Shown piece by piece: positions 15,747-24,076 of a DNA stretch of 29,976 nucleotides. The position numbers were made by a program, and so were the translations under genes. The stretch lies in contig NZ_NDYF01000014.1 in the NCBI RefSeq assembly GCF_002243175.1, positions 1 to 29,976 of the forward strand, read 5' to 3'. The notes below the pieces were generated by a model. The model was given only the letters and a program-made list of their open reading frames with translations. It had not been told where the DNA came from and did not search any database. Within the stretch, counting starts at the first letter, position 1, and each line of letters begins with the position of its first letter. The stretch comes from Finegoldia magna_J. GTDB lineage: Bacteria; Bacillota; Clostridia; Tissierellales; Peptoniphilaceae.

Positions 15747-16814
15747 CTACTTAAAGTATGGATTTTTGTGTAAATTATCCAATAATTTATCGTATGTTGT
15801 CCAGCCCAATCCCAAGTCAGAATACTTTGCGTAAGGGTTGTCTATGCTGTAGTGTCCATCGCAGAATCCTTTGTTAACCAAAATCGGTTCACGAACTTTT
15901 GAATATCCAGTGTATAGTTGGTTTTTGCCACGTTCTACTTCTGGTAATTTCTCCATTATAAGTTTCGGTCTGTTTTCAAATCCGTAGTCTTTTGCGTTCT
16001 TGTGTGAAATCGTAGAGTGAGTAAAATCCAAGAAATACATCTTGCCATTTAATCTTGCTCTGTCAATCGAATGGTTACGATATGGATTGGAATTTTTGTC
16101 CAATTCATCGTCAGGCAATGAATCTACCCACCAAATTTCAGAATAAATTCCGCAATTATTTAGCACATCATTGGCAAGTTCGCTGAACGAATTGCAAGTT
16201 CCCTCTTTGTTCAACAACAAATCACAACCAAATGTCGATGAAAGTTGTGGATCGTATCTGTAATCGTCAATCAAAACTTTCGCCAAATTTTTCACCGTTT
16301 CAAAATCATCCTTGCCTTTAACTTTTTCTGATAATTCGTTTAGTTTGTCGATGTATTTGTAAGTGAACTCCAAGCTATAAGGTTCATCTCTGAAATCTTC
16401 GTTCAACACCGATTTTAATTTCATGGAGAAAATCGGCTTTCCGATGGAAGAATCCTTCACAAATTTCATATCTCCAACCACTAAATTATCTTCGGCAGTT
16501 TTCTTGTCGTTCTTGTCGTATTCATTCATAAAATTTTCGACTTGCGATTTGTCATTTCCCAAGAACACTATCTCTTCTTTGCCACGAGTTTCGTGTAATT
16601 TTTTGATAACTTTGATTAATTTGTCCTTCGTATCCACGTATTCATCGTAATTTATCGACGAATCAATCTCACTTGGCTTTTTGCCATTCAAATCGTCTTT
16701 TGGTTGAACTTGCTCTACGGGTGGTTTTTCTTCCACTTTTTCTTGTTTTTTGTTACAACCTGTAACTCCAAGTACAAGCGCCAAGCTCAACATCACTGAT
16801 AATAATTTTTTCAT
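15747..16814 (-). CDS. Lipoprotein with a transglutaminase-like cysteine-protease fold
   Basis: A 355-residue surface lipoprotein: signal peptide with lipobox VTGC and Cys20 as the lipid anchor, then a Lys/Glu/Pro-rich linker to about residue 50. The C-terminal half carries the transglutaminase-like triad: Cys207 in EGTCNSF, His248 in RNHSIDRARLNGK and Asp263 in FLDFT. Proteins of this kind may be proteases, cross-linkers or inactive wall-associated domains, so the activity is unknown. It starts 5 bases after the nrdA stop without a visible Shine-Dalgarno site, so it probably depends on readthrough from nrdA. I see no functional link to ribonucleotide reduction. No clear terminator follows. 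Confidence 0.85.
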   Translation of the reverse strand: MKKLLSVMLSLALVLGVTGCNKKQEKVEEKPPVEQVQPKDDLNGKKPSEIDSSINYDEYVDTKDKLIKVIKKLHETRGKEEIVFLGNDKSQVENFMNEYDKNDKKTAEDNLVVGDMKFVKDSSIGKPIFSMKLKSVLNEDFRDEPYSLEFTYKYIDKLNELSEKVKGKDDFETVKNLAKVLIDDYRYDPQLSSTFGCDLLLNKEGTCNSFSELANDVLNNCGIYSEIWWVDSLPDDELDKNSNPYRNHSIDRARLNGKMYFLDFTHSTISHKNAKDYGFENRPKLIMEKLPEVERGKNQLYTGYSKVREPILVNKGFCDGHYSIDNPYAKYSDLGLGWTTYDKLLDNLHKNPYFK

Positions 16815-16819
16815 AAAAA

Positions 16820-19348
16820 TTATGCACTGCAGCTATCGCAGTCCTCCACTTCTAATGATTTACTTCTAACATAATAGATGGATTTGATTCCTTTTTCCCA
16901 AGCTCTGATGTATATGTTCAATATTGTTCTCATCGTGTAATCAGTCGTGATATAAATATTGACCGATTGTCCTTGGTCGATGTGGCGTTGTCTTATACTT
17001 GTCGCATCTACAGTTATATTTTGATCCAATTCGTGCGCATTTTCGTACAACCAGAATGTTTGTGGACTAAGTCCTGGTGCAACACGTGGGACAATTGTAC
17101 CTTTCTTTTCTTCAAGGAAATATCTGCTCATAACCGGATCCACTGCTGCAGTAGTTCCTGCGATTATAGAAGTTGAACCAGTTGGTGCCACTGCCATCAA
17201 GTAACCATTTCTCATTCCATTTTTCTTGATATCGTGGTACAATTCGTTCCATTTTTCAGAATTGTAATCTCTTAATTTGAAATATTCACCATTTTCCCAA
17301 TCAGAACCTTCAAAATATTCGTAAGATCCCTTTTCCTTGGCGATTTTATTACTTGCTTTGATAGCGTAGTAGTTGATTTTTTCGTACAATTTATCTGCAA
17401 ATTCCAAATGCTTTTCAACATCTGAATACATAATATTATTTTTTACCAAACAGTGATGATAACCACTTGTTCCAAGTCCGATTGGACGGTATTTTTTGTT
17501 AGTGTACTTTGCGTATTCCAATGGATAGAAGTTCAAATCAATAACATTGTCCAATCCTCTAACTGCTGTTTCCACAACTTCCTCTAATTCTTCATCATTG
17601 TTCACGTCGATATTTCCCAAAACAAGAGAAGCAAGATTACACACAACAAAATCTCCCGGTTTTGTTTTCGTAACGATAATATCGTCTCCGTCTTCTGTTT
17701 CGATAGTTTCACTTATAGAATGAATTTCGCTCATATTTTGCATAATTTCTGTACACAAATTAGAAGAATAAATCATTCCTTTGTGTTTGTTTGGATTCAT
17801 TCTGTTTACAGTATCACGGTTGAATGTGAATGGAGTTCCTGTTTCTGTCCAGGATTTTATGATAAGTCTAACCAAATCTTTTACTTTTATGCTACGTCTG
17901 GAAATACTTTCGTCAAGCACACATTCGTTGTATCTTTTTTCCCATTCGTCTCCGTAATAATCCTCCAAGTTGTATCCTTTTTTCACAGAGATTTCGTGTG
18001 GGTCGAACATATACCAAGTTCCGTCGATATCGTCACGAACCATCTTCCAGAACAAATCAGGATAGCAAACAGAAGGGAACACATCGTGTGCTTTCATTCT
18101 GTCATCACCATTGTTTGTTCTAAGTTGCAAAAATTCCAATATATCCTTGTGCCATACATCCAAGTACACAGCTACAGAACCTTGGCGCACTCCCAATTGA
18201 TCCACTGCAACAGCTGTATCATTTGCAAGTTTAATCCATCTGATAACTCCACCTGCAACGCCTTGGAATCCACGAATATCGGATCCATTTGCACGAACTT
18301 TTCCAAAATACAATCCCATTCCGCCACCATGCTTAGAAACTTGTGCGAAATTATTTATCGAACGGTAAATTCCTTCCAAAGTATCAGGAACAGTGTCTAT
18401 GAAACAACTGGACAATTGATTGAATGGTTTTCTGGCATTACTCATTGTAGGAGTTGCCACAGTCACTTTTAATGTGGACAAATTATCGTAAATCTTCTTT
18501 GCCCAATGAATTCTATCCTTTTCTTTAAGTGCCAAATGCATCGCAATTCCCATGAACATTTCTTGTGCAGATTCCATAACTCTGTTGTCATGAGTTTTAA
18601 TCAAATATCTTTTGATAATCAAATCCAAAGCACTGAAAGTGAATAACTTATCCCTGTCGTCGTCGATGTATTTTTCCAATTCGTCAATATCATCATCAGT
18701 GTACACTTCTCTGATGTATGAGCCGTACAATCCTCTCTCATCCAAAAACTTAATCTTAGATTTAAAATCTTGAAGATCGTATTGGATTTCTAACTTCTTA
18801 ATATTTTGTTTCAAATTGTAATTCATAAACAAAGATGCAATATATTCCCAATTTGGAGCTTCCTTGCTAACCAATTCACCAGAAGCCTTGGACAATAAAT
18901 TCACCATATCATATTGTGACAAATTAGGCTTAACAAATGATTCAAACTTCAAATACAAATTCTCTATCGAATACCTAGTAGAATCGTAGTGTTCTTGAAT
19001 ATATCTAATGATTTCGATGACATCTTCATCTGTGATAAATCTTTCGAACTCTTGGATAACCTTTCTGTCTGTAGTGTGTTTTGCACGATACAAAATAAAA
19101 GATTTTACAACCTTGTATTGTCCGTGATCAATCAAAGTTAATTCCACCAAATCTTGGATTTCTTCAACAGTAACCACATGATTTTTAGGATACTTGTTCA
19201 CAATAGTGTTTTCAATTTCTTGCGCCATAGCTTCCAGTTCATTTTCCTCTGCGTAAATTCCCACAGAAGCATAAGCTTTTTTCATGGCTAATTTTATCTT
19301 CGACCTATCAAAATCGACAATATTGCCATCTCTCTTTTTTATTTCCAT
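16820..19348 (-). CDS. nrdA: Class I ribonucleoside-diphosphate reductase, alpha subunit (ATP-cone type)
   Basis: The catalytic large subunit that makes deoxyribonucleotides, 842 residues. An ATP-cone for overall activity control covers about 1-95. The active-site cysteines are Cys315 (SSCF), the radical Cys532 with Glu534 (NLCTE), and Cys570 (VVCN). Tyr825-Tyr826 continue the radical path to the beta subunit, and Cys837/Cys840 in the tail CDSCSA deliver reducing power. These features mark class I, not class II or III. A beta subunit (nrdB) must exist but is not next to it: the following gene is a lipoprotein. The start follows AAAGGGAG, and NrdR boxes lie upstream. nrdA is used in the general sense. 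Confidence 0.93.
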   Translation of the reverse strand: MEIKKRDGNIVDFDRSKIKLAMKKAYASVGIYAEENELEAMAQEIENTIVNKYPKNHVVTVEEIQDLVELTLIDHGQYKVVKSFILYRAKHTTDRKVIQEFERFITDEDVIEIIRYIQEHYDSTRYSIENLYLKFESFVKPNLSQYDMVNLLSKASGELVSKEAPNWEYIASLFMNYNLKQNIKKLEIQYDLQDFKSKIKFLDERGLYGSYIREVYTDDDIDELEKYIDDDRDKLFTFSALDLIIKRYLIKTHDNRVMESAQEMFMGIAMHLALKEKDRIHWAKKIYDNLSTLKVTVATPTMSNARKPFNQLSSCFIDTVPDTLEGIYRSINNFAQVSKHGGGMGLYFGKVRANGSDIRGFQGVAGGVIRWIKLANDTAVAVDQLGVRQGSVAVYLDVWHKDILEFLQLRTNNGDDRMKAHDVFPSVCYPDLFWKMVRDDIDGTWYMFDPHEISVKKGYNLEDYYGDEWEKRYNECVLDESISRRSIKVKDLVRLIIKSWTETGTPFTFNRDTVNRMNPNKHKGMIYSSNLCTEIMQNMSEIHSISETIETEDGDDIIVTKTKPGDFVVCNLASLVLGNIDVNNDEELEEVVETAVRGLDNVIDLNFYPLEYAKYTNKKYRPIGLGTSGYHHCLVKNNIMYSDVEKHLEFADKLYEKINYYAIKASNKIAKEKGSYEYFEGSDWENGEYFKLRDYNSEKWNELYHDIKKNGMRNGYLMAVAPTGSTSIIAGTTAAVDPVMSRYFLEEKKGTIVPRVAPGLSPQTFWLYENAHELDQNITVDATSIRQRHIDQGQSVNIYITTDYTMRTILNIYIRAWEKGIKSIYYVRSKSLEVEDCDSCSA

Positions 19349-19361
19349 TATTACTCCCTTT

Positions 19362-19377
19362 ATCGCGTATATAGTGG
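19362..19377 (-). promoter_or_regulatory. NrdR box, proximal
   Basis: Minus strand CCACTATATACGCGAT. The first ten bases fit the NrdR consensus acaCwAtATaTwgtgt; the right half is poor. It starts exactly 31 bases from the second box, the spacing typical of NrdR box pairs, and lies between the second box and the nrdA ribosome site. Confidence 0.65.
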
Positions 19378-19392
19378 ATTACTAAAACCCAA

Positions 19393-19408
19393 CTACAATT
19401 TATAGTAT
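19393..19408 (-). promoter_or_regulatory. NrdR box, distal
   Basis: Minus strand ATACTATAAATTGTAG, about 12 of 16 matches to the NrdR consensus. Together with the proximal box it predicts repression of nrdA by NrdR when dATP/ATP are high. A possible -10 (TAATAT) lies a little further upstream near 19425-19432, but no good -35 was seen. Confidence 0.72.
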
Positions 19409-19515
19409 TTATTCCTATTAAATATTACCACAAATCGATCGGAAATAACACTGAAAATATAGAATAAAAATTTTTCAAAAAGCTAAAAATATATAATTTT
19501 AATAAAATGTTCAAC

Positions 19516-20121
19516 TCATTTTACAACAGAAATACTACTCTTTCCAAGCTTCAAAATCGGCAAATCATCGACTAATTTTTTCTTCTTTTCGCATAAAATA
19601 ATGTAGTTTATTTTTTTCTCATCAAACATTTCAGTTAGTTTTTTTAAATTTTTCTTGGAAAAAATTTTTGTGTAATTATTGTAATTTTTGATAATCACAA
19701 AATGACTATCAGAAAGTACAACCTTCGCATAAAAAAGTTTGATGATAGTATCAGCATCACATTCTTTTAATTTGTTATCCAAATCCACATCCAAACTTTC
19801 ATTCAAGCTCTCAATCTTTCTGTAAATTGTCACAGGACTCATCTTCGTTGAACGCAACACCAATGACAAATTATCGTACACATTCAAATGCTCATACAAC
19901 ATAAACTCATCCACAACATAAAATCCACGATACTTCGATATCACATTGTTAGAAATCTTTCCATCTATCAGCATCTTGCCATTGGCGTATTTTACATTCA
20001 TCAGCACAGCTATGAACTTGTCCAAAGTTATTTTGTTTGAAAAAATCTGACAATTCTGCGTGATTTTTCCGGTCAAATTTTCAAAATAATTCGTACTATA
20101 ATTTTCAAATTCAATATTCAT
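19516..20121 (-). CDS. ABC-ATPase-like protein lacking the P-loop
   Basis: A 201-residue protein whose layout recalls a small ABC ATPase. Residues 46-84 resemble the region after Walker A (NGKMLIDGKIS, then YEHLNVYDNLSLVLR). Residues 120-145 sit where the signature and Walker B would be. None of the nucleotide motifs is present: the P-loop position (about 22-40) reads QIFSNKITLDKFIA without Gly-Lys-Ser/Thr, there is no LSGGQ, and the Walker B Asp-Glu is missing. It begins two bases after the 561-residue membrane protein gene and must be its partner. The call as an ABC relative is by pattern only; it may be an unrelated fold. If related, it would be a non-hydrolysing structural subunit. Confidence 0.6.
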   Translation of the reverse strand: MNIEFENYSTNYFENLTGKITQNCQIFSNKITLDKFIAVLMNVKYANGKMLIDGKISNNVISKYRGFYVVDEFMLYEHLNVYDNLSLVLRSTKMSPVTIYRKIESLNESLDVDLDNKLKECDADTIIKLFYAKVVLSDSHFVIIKNYNNYTKIFSKKNLKKLTEMFDEKKINYIILCEKKKKLVDDLPILKLGKSSISVVK

Positions 20122-20123
20122 AA

Positions 20124-21809
20124 CTACCTTCTAACCCTAATCTTAGTGATAATATCCCAACACAAATTAACAACCGAAAATATCGCCACAATTATGAAAC
20201 CTATCAAGTAATAATAATTACTGTTAAGCTTTCGTACAAAAAATATGAGAATATCCATAGCGCCCTCATTGTAAATATCTACCATATGAGAAAAATACAC
20301 ACCAGTGAAACAAAACATCACATAAAACGCCATGAAATTCAACAAAATAGTAATCAAATTAACCTTATTAGAATAAATCGGGAACACAACCCATCTGTAG
20401 TAGTCAAACTTATTCATATCATCGTTGTGCATCAAATAATTGATATTGTTAGAGAAAAACCCAATCTTTTGCATTGAATATACATTGTAAGCTGTTACTG
20501 CACCTGTAAGTAACCAAAAAGTCAACCAGAAAATAAGCATCAAACTTTGGTCGTGAAGTACGTATTGGTCGAAAATCCCAAATAACTTCATAAACACATA
20601 ATCATTTGGAAACATCAGCAATACAAAAAGAGATGCAATTGACAATATGCACATAAAAAGATTCAATTCCTTGTCAACTCTTGAGAAAATCCTCCACACA
20701 ATCAACGATACTATCTCTGCAATTGAAAACACCATCACACTAAGCAGAGCACACGCATACAATATCTTCATATCAAACTGAACGTAAAATCTGTCGTAAT
20801 TTTTCAGCACAAAAGTCAAATCCTCTCCCAAAACAGTTGCAATCACAATAAAAATATTAAAAGCGGCAACTATTCCACACAGTACCCAGTAAATAAGTTT
20901 AATATTATTAATGAAAAATCTTTTAACCTTTAATTTAATGTTAATAATCGACTCTCTAAAATTATTTGGACGAATTCCTTTATTAATATCCCTCACGATT
21001 TTTTTGTAATTTACTATGTTGATAATCTCCAAAATCACCAATATACCAATCATAAACTCATCCAATTTATCGATATGTGTATCTCCAATGAGAATGAACA
21101 CACTTACCAAAAATATCGCAATCATAATCAAAAACTTGTAAAGTTGATTGAACTGAAGTTGCCCCACCCCAGGAATTAAATACAAAGCTCTGAATTTTGT
21201 GTCGTAATCTTCTGGATCGACCTTCATATTTTTTCTCAAATCGTATAAATCACGCCTAAGCTTGTTAACCTCAGTATTTATTCTCTTCTTGTACACTTGG
21301 TTCAAACTTCTCTTCACACTGTACAAATACACACTATCCTTGGAATATTCACTGATTATAAACTCCCTTTTATTCTTAGATTTCAGATGAGCTCTTTTGT
21401 TTTTTTTATCCGTGTCTTTTGAATTATCGCGTGAAAATCTATAACTTTCGATAATTTTCTTCAAATAAAACCTAAAATTAAACCCTCTTTCGATATCTCC
21501 AGAATTCTTGATAGCATCATCCAAAAAACTCATATCATTTTCCATATCTTGGAAAATCTGAATAATCTCATCACATCTTTCTTCTACAAGTTTATTCTTA
21601 GTGTATATGTAATTATATTGAGAAGATTCGCTCCTATACTCCTCATAAAAATCAATCTTAGACTGAGCTATGAATTTTTCCATAAGAACCTTATTCAACA
21701 AACTGTCATTGTGATGAGGAAGACTGTGCTTGAATCTAATGACAGAATTGTCCAGTTCTTTGAGGAAATTTATCTCTTTATTTTTGATTAATTCGATTTT
21801 TTCGTTCAT
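20124..21809 (-). CDS. Large polytopic membrane protein with long N-terminal cytoplasmic region
   Basis: A 561-residue protein I do not recognise. Residues 1-210 are charged and helical with coiled-coil character and many Lys, Arg, Asp and Glu. Residues 209-222 read ALYLIPGVGQLQFN, similar to the PGxGQ turn seen just before the first helix in some ABC sugar permeases and TM2-like proteins. About eight membrane segments follow, near 222-242, 250-268, 308-330, 350-376, 386-404, 424-448, 488-512 and 540-557. The 201-residue ABC-like protein follows after two bases, suggesting a two-part complex. No clear promoter was found in the 190-base divergent gap to the DUF554 gene. Transport is possible but unproven. 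Confidence 0.75.
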   Translation of the reverse strand: MNEKIELIKNKEINFLKELDNSVIRFKHSLPHHNDSLLNKVLMEKFIAQSKIDFYEEYRSESSQYNYIYTKNKLVEERCDEIIQIFQDMENDMSFLDDAIKNSGDIERGFNFRFYLKKIIESYRFSRDNSKDTDKKNKRAHLKSKNKREFIISEYSKDSVYLYSVKRSLNQVYKKRINTEVNKLRRDLYDLRKNMKVDPEDYDTKFRALYLIPGVGQLQFNQLYKFLIMIAIFLVSVFILIGDTHIDKLDEFMIGILVILEIINIVNYKKIVRDINKGIRPNNFRESIINIKLKVKRFFINNIKLIYWVLCGIVAAFNIFIVIATVLGEDLTFVLKNYDRFYVQFDMKILYACALLSVMVFSIAEIVSLIVWRIFSRVDKELNLFMCILSIASLFVLLMFPNDYVFMKLFGIFDQYVLHDQSLMLIFWLTFWLLTGAVTAYNVYSMQKIGFFSNNINYLMHNDDMNKFDYYRWVVFPIYSNKVNLITILLNFMAFYVMFCFTGVYFSHMVDIYNEGAMDILIFFVRKLNSNYYYLIGFIIVAIFSVVNLCWDIITKIRVRR

Positions 21810-21953
21810 ATCGAACCCCTAAATTTTACAAATTATTGATATATTTTTACTCATTTAATATGTAGCTTTTATGCAGATTATTTAATTGTGATATTATATT
21901 TACATATTTTTACCACTTTCAAATATTACATTGTTAATTATTAAAATTATTAC

Positions 21954-21982
21954 TTTACAAATTGAATAAAATATATTATTAT
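21954..21982 (+). promoter_or_regulatory. Probable promoter of the DUF554 gene
   Basis: -35 TTTACA (21954-21959), 17-base spacer, -10 TATTAT (21977-21982). Transcription would begin almost at the GGAGG (21990-21994), leaving a very short leader. Confidence 0.5.
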
Positions 21983-22000
21983 ATTTCGTGGAGGATTATG

Positions 22001-22690
22001 ATGTTTTACATATTAATAAATGTTGTAGCGGTTGCAGTTGCAGCCTTTTTGGGAAGACTTTTAAAATCTTTCCTGCCAAAAAAACTAATAAAAAGTATAA
22101 TGGACGTTGTCGCCGTTTGTATATTAATAATGGGAATCCAAGGAAGTATCAAAACAAATAATTTTATTTTTATGTTGATTTCCTTAGTTATCGGTGCTAT
22201 AATAGGTAACGGTCTTGATTTGGACAAGAAATTAGCCAACCTTGTAGAGTATTTGCAAAACAAAGTTCCAGACTCATCTGGCTCGTCCATGAAAGGCGCC
22301 ATTGCATTAATAATGCTACAAAATATCGGGTCGTTGGCAATCCTTGCTCCATTGAATTTAGGATTAAGTGGATCCGCCGACATAATGCAATTTAAAATAA
22401 TATTAGATGCAATCACAACATTTTTGTTCTCAGCAACATACGGATTCACAGTAGCACTGTCCGGCGTTGTAGGACTTGTGATGAACACACTAATATTCTT
22501 ATTATCAACATCACTAAGCAAAGTCTTAGTACCAGAAGTAATTGATAACATTTCAGTAGTAGGATCATTGTTGATAGTTCTACTTGGTATAGATATGCTA
22601 GAAATCAAAAAATTCAAAATCATGGATTACATTCCAGCAATATTCATTCCAATATTTTGGTTCATCATCAAACAATTACTTCACATCTAA
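22001..22690 (+). CDS. DUF554-family membrane protein (YdfK/YqgA-like)
   Basis: A 229-residue protein with about seven membrane segments. It shows DUF554 features: the glycine-rich IGAIIGNGLDLDKKL stretch, the later SSMKGAIALIMLQNIGSLAI region and small-residue-rich central helices. The function of the family is not established; a transporter or channel role is usually assumed. Three starts are close together. The ATG at 22001 is chosen because GGAGG ends six bases before it. An ATG directly upstream (21998) and a TTG at 21962 are less likely. It stands alone on the plus strand, divergent from the 561-residue membrane protein gene. Confidence 0.88.
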   Translation: MFYILINVVAVAVAAFLGRLLKSFLPKKLIKSIMDVVAVCILIMGIQGSIKTNNFIFMLISLVIGAIIGNGLDLDKKLANLVEYLQNKVPDSSGSSMKGAIALIMLQNIGSLAILAPLNLGLSGSADIMQFKIILDAITTFLFSATYGFTVALSGVVGLVMNTLIFLLSTSLSKVLVPEVIDNISVVGSLLIVLLGIDMLEIKKFKIMDYIPAIFIPIFWFIIKQLLHI

Positions 22691-22708
22691 ATTAGTTAAC
22701 AAGTTAGA

Positions 22709-22756
22709 GGGGAAAACTCTCATGCCTTCAAAATTTTCCAGAGTTGACTCCCCTTA
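22709..22756. other. Nested inverted repeat after the DUF554 gene
   Basis: GGGG near 22709 pairs with CCCC near 22752, and AACTCT pairs with AGAGTT inside, with small internal loops. It could be an RNA element on either strand. It does not match a riboswitch class I can name. Confidence 0.35.
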
Positions 22757-22774
22757 CTCCTTTCTTATATGGCG

Positions 22775-22801
22775 CATGATTTTAAATCATGTGTTTTTTT
22801 T
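22775..22801 (+). terminator. Terminator of the DUF554 gene
   Basis: CATGAT (22775-22780) pairs with ATCATG (22786-22791) around TTTAAA, followed by a run of eight T. It is the first U-rich hairpin downstream of the gene. Confidence 0.7.
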
Positions 22802-22977
22802 ATTATACCTCATTTCAAGAAATTTCAAACAAAATCAATTTTTTTCAAAAATTTTTTAATATTTTTCAAAAAAACTTCAAAAAAGTGTTTAAAACATTTT
22901 TCAGTGGGTATATATATACTACAATAAAAGATATCTAAATTGTAGAGCACAACTGTTACTTTAGTTTATTGATTCCG

Positions 22978-23076
22978 ATGAAAAGGATATATAAACAAAA
23001 AACGCAGGAATACTACCCGTTTTATTTGAAGACAAATAAAACTAGAGCCTTTAAACATTTAAACTTAAAACATTAA
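22978..23076 (+). CDS. Possible 32-residue peptide in the leader
   Basis: ATG at 22978 opens 32 codons to TAA (23074-23076). The product begins MKRIYKQKTQEYYPFYLKTN and is strongly basic. No clear Shine-Dalgarno site precedes it, and the 10-bp hairpin lies inside the frame. It may be a leader peptide or chance. Confidence 0.3.
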   Translation: MKRIYKQKTQEYYPFYLKTNKTRAFKHLNLKH

Positions 23077-23196
23077 AATTTAAAATTTTATCCTAAGTAT
23101 CGAAAACTTTAGTTAATTAAAGATTTAAAGATTGATTCGTTATATCTTGAAAAGCAAGTTTATCTAATAGATTACTATTAAGGAGTGGATAAGGAA

Positions 23197-23244
23197 ATGA
23201 TCGAACCAAAATTTCAGTTTAAGTGCAGTTTGCTCGGAAAATAA
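23197..23244 (+). CDS. Possible 15-residue leader peptide (MIEPKFQFKCSLLGK)
   Basis: AAGGAGTGGATAAGGAA directly precedes ATG 23197-23199; the GGAG is 11 bases away. The frame closes with TAA at 23242-23244, inside the 5' arm of the terminator at 23240-23278. Ribosomes on the last codons would therefore melt that arm. This geometry is the main reason to call it a leader peptide. Confidence 0.5.
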   Translation: MIEPKFQFKCSLLGK

Positions 23245-23286
23245 GAGTTGTTTCAGAAGATGGAAAATGACTCTTATTTTTTTTGT
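23240..23286 (+). terminator. Terminator or attenuator after the leader peptide
   Basis: AATAAGAGT (23240-23248) and ACTCTTATT (23270-23278) form a 9-bp stem with a 21-base loop, followed by a long T tract. Confidence 0.82.
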
Positions 23287-23380
23287 GTCCATTTTCATTC
23301 CCCGTAAGTTTTTCCAAGAAGACTATCTCAATTTTTGTATTAGTTTTATGCTCTTTATATGTTTTATATTTTTTAATTTC

Positions 23381-23671
23381 TTAATTTTCTCTCATTATTT
23401 TTAGTGTTTCTTTAAATTCTTTTGTCTTTGTTACTTCTTATAATAGGATTTTTATTTCTTCATCTGTTAGTTCTTCTGCGTTTTCTATAAGGCTTTCTAA
23501 GATTGCTCCTCTTGTTATTAGCCTATGAGTTCTTTCTTTTCTTCTTTTTTCTATGTCTTGTTTTAATATCTTATTTTCTTGATTTTTTAGTTGCCTTAAT
23601 CTCTATTCTATATCGTCAATTTTATCTTTTATTTTTTTTGATTCTTGTCTTATTTGTTCTAGTTTTTTCAC
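23381..23671 (-). pseudogene. DUF3847-family mobile-element protein, two in-frame stops
   Basis: Reading from GTG 23669-23671, behind AAAGGAG, the frame gives KKLEQIRQESKKIKDKIDDI, a TAG at codon 23 (23603-23605), a Lys-rich coil, the stretch KERTHRLITRGAILESLIEN, and a TAA at codon 78 (23438-23440). It finishes at TAA 23381-23383. The coiled-coil followed by RTHRLxTRGAxxES is the pattern of DUF3847 proteins found in Tn1549-like and related conjugative elements. Both stops lie inside the conserved length, so the gene is dead unless stops are read through. The plus-strand open frame here is a shadow. Confidence 0.75.
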
Positions 23672-23699
23672 ATAAAACTCCTTTCTTAAAAATAAAAAA

Positions 23700-23721
23700 G
23701 AGATAACCTCCTTGTTATCTC
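23700..23721 (-). terminator. Hairpin with U tract ahead of the DUF3847 pseudogene
   Basis: GAGATAAC (23700-23707) pairs with GTTATCTC (23714-23721); on the minus strand it is followed by TTTTTT. It sits between an extended -10 promoter (TGATATAAT, near 23767-23775) and the pseudogene, so it may have been an attenuator. The loop holds AAGGAGG. Confidence 0.65.
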
Positions 23722-23889
23722 TGTATAAAAAGCTTGATTAATACTAGCCCTATGATTTATCGATTATATCACCTATTATTTTTGTTCATGTGAATGTCAA
23801 CAATACATAATAAATAGTATATGAATAGAACTATTCCTACAGGTATCTCTAAAGATTTTATCCCTAGGAAAATAGATACCCATATCAAA

Positions 23890-24029
23890 AAACCCCTCCA
23901 TCCTTATTCCGGATTTCGGGGTTCAGATCAGTCATTGGTCTTACTTTTTTTAAGGACTTCTTCAGACTTTATGTTAAGTCCCCATATTTCATTAGCCGCG
24001 GTAAAATTTATTAAATAGTAAGTGTTTTA
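23890..24029 (-). other. Decayed mobile-element DNA with a terminator and a C-terminal gene fragment
   Basis: A minus-strand frame open from 24026 ends at TGA (23928-23930) and encodes NFTAANEIWGLNIKSEEVLK followed by KSKTND. It has no start codon and is probably a gene tail. Directly after it, AACCCC/GGGGTT (about 23890-23922, minus strand) forms a hairpin followed by TTTTTT. The plus-strand ORF across this region is not supported by a ribosome site. Confidence 0.4.
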
Positions 24030-24076
24030 AGAATGTTTTAGTAGTTGTTATTACCTCTCCAACATCTAACCACTAA

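Larger units (their letters stand above)
22910..23286 (+). ncRNA. Transcribed-looking leader or small RNA with two tiny ORFs and a strong terminator
   Basis: A/T-rich promoter-like sequences lie at 22885-22925 (TATATA and TACAAT boxes). A perfect 10-bp hairpin, GTTTTATTTG/CAAATAAAAC, spans 23019-23042. A terminator stands at 23240-23286, and two small ORFs lie between. No ordinary gene follows the terminator. The layout, leader peptide plus terminator, is that of an attenuator such as those in front of ribosome-targeting antibiotic resistance genes; here the controlled gene would be missing. It could also be a free small RNA. Confidence 0.45.

Noticed and set aside
15616..15834. 72-codon plus-strand frame over the T-box leader
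   Set aside because: Overlaps Stem I, the promoter of the met operon and the end of the lipoprotein gene on the other strand; no ribosome site.
17720..18472. 250-codon plus-strand open frame inside nrdA
   Set aside because: Antisense to conserved active-site regions; no independent support.
22006..22623. 205-codon minus-strand open frame opposite DUF554
   Set aside because: The plus-strand gene has a good ribosome site, promoter and family pattern; this frame is its shadow.
22910..23286. tmRNA, RNase P RNA, 6S RNA or SRP RNA
   Set aside because: None of the conserved landmarks of these RNAs that I know was found in the stretch.
23503..23706. 67-codon plus-strand Leu/Phe-rich frame looking like a membrane peptide
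   Set aside because: It is the complement of the Lys/Glu-rich DUF3847 pseudogene, which explains the hydrophobic composition.
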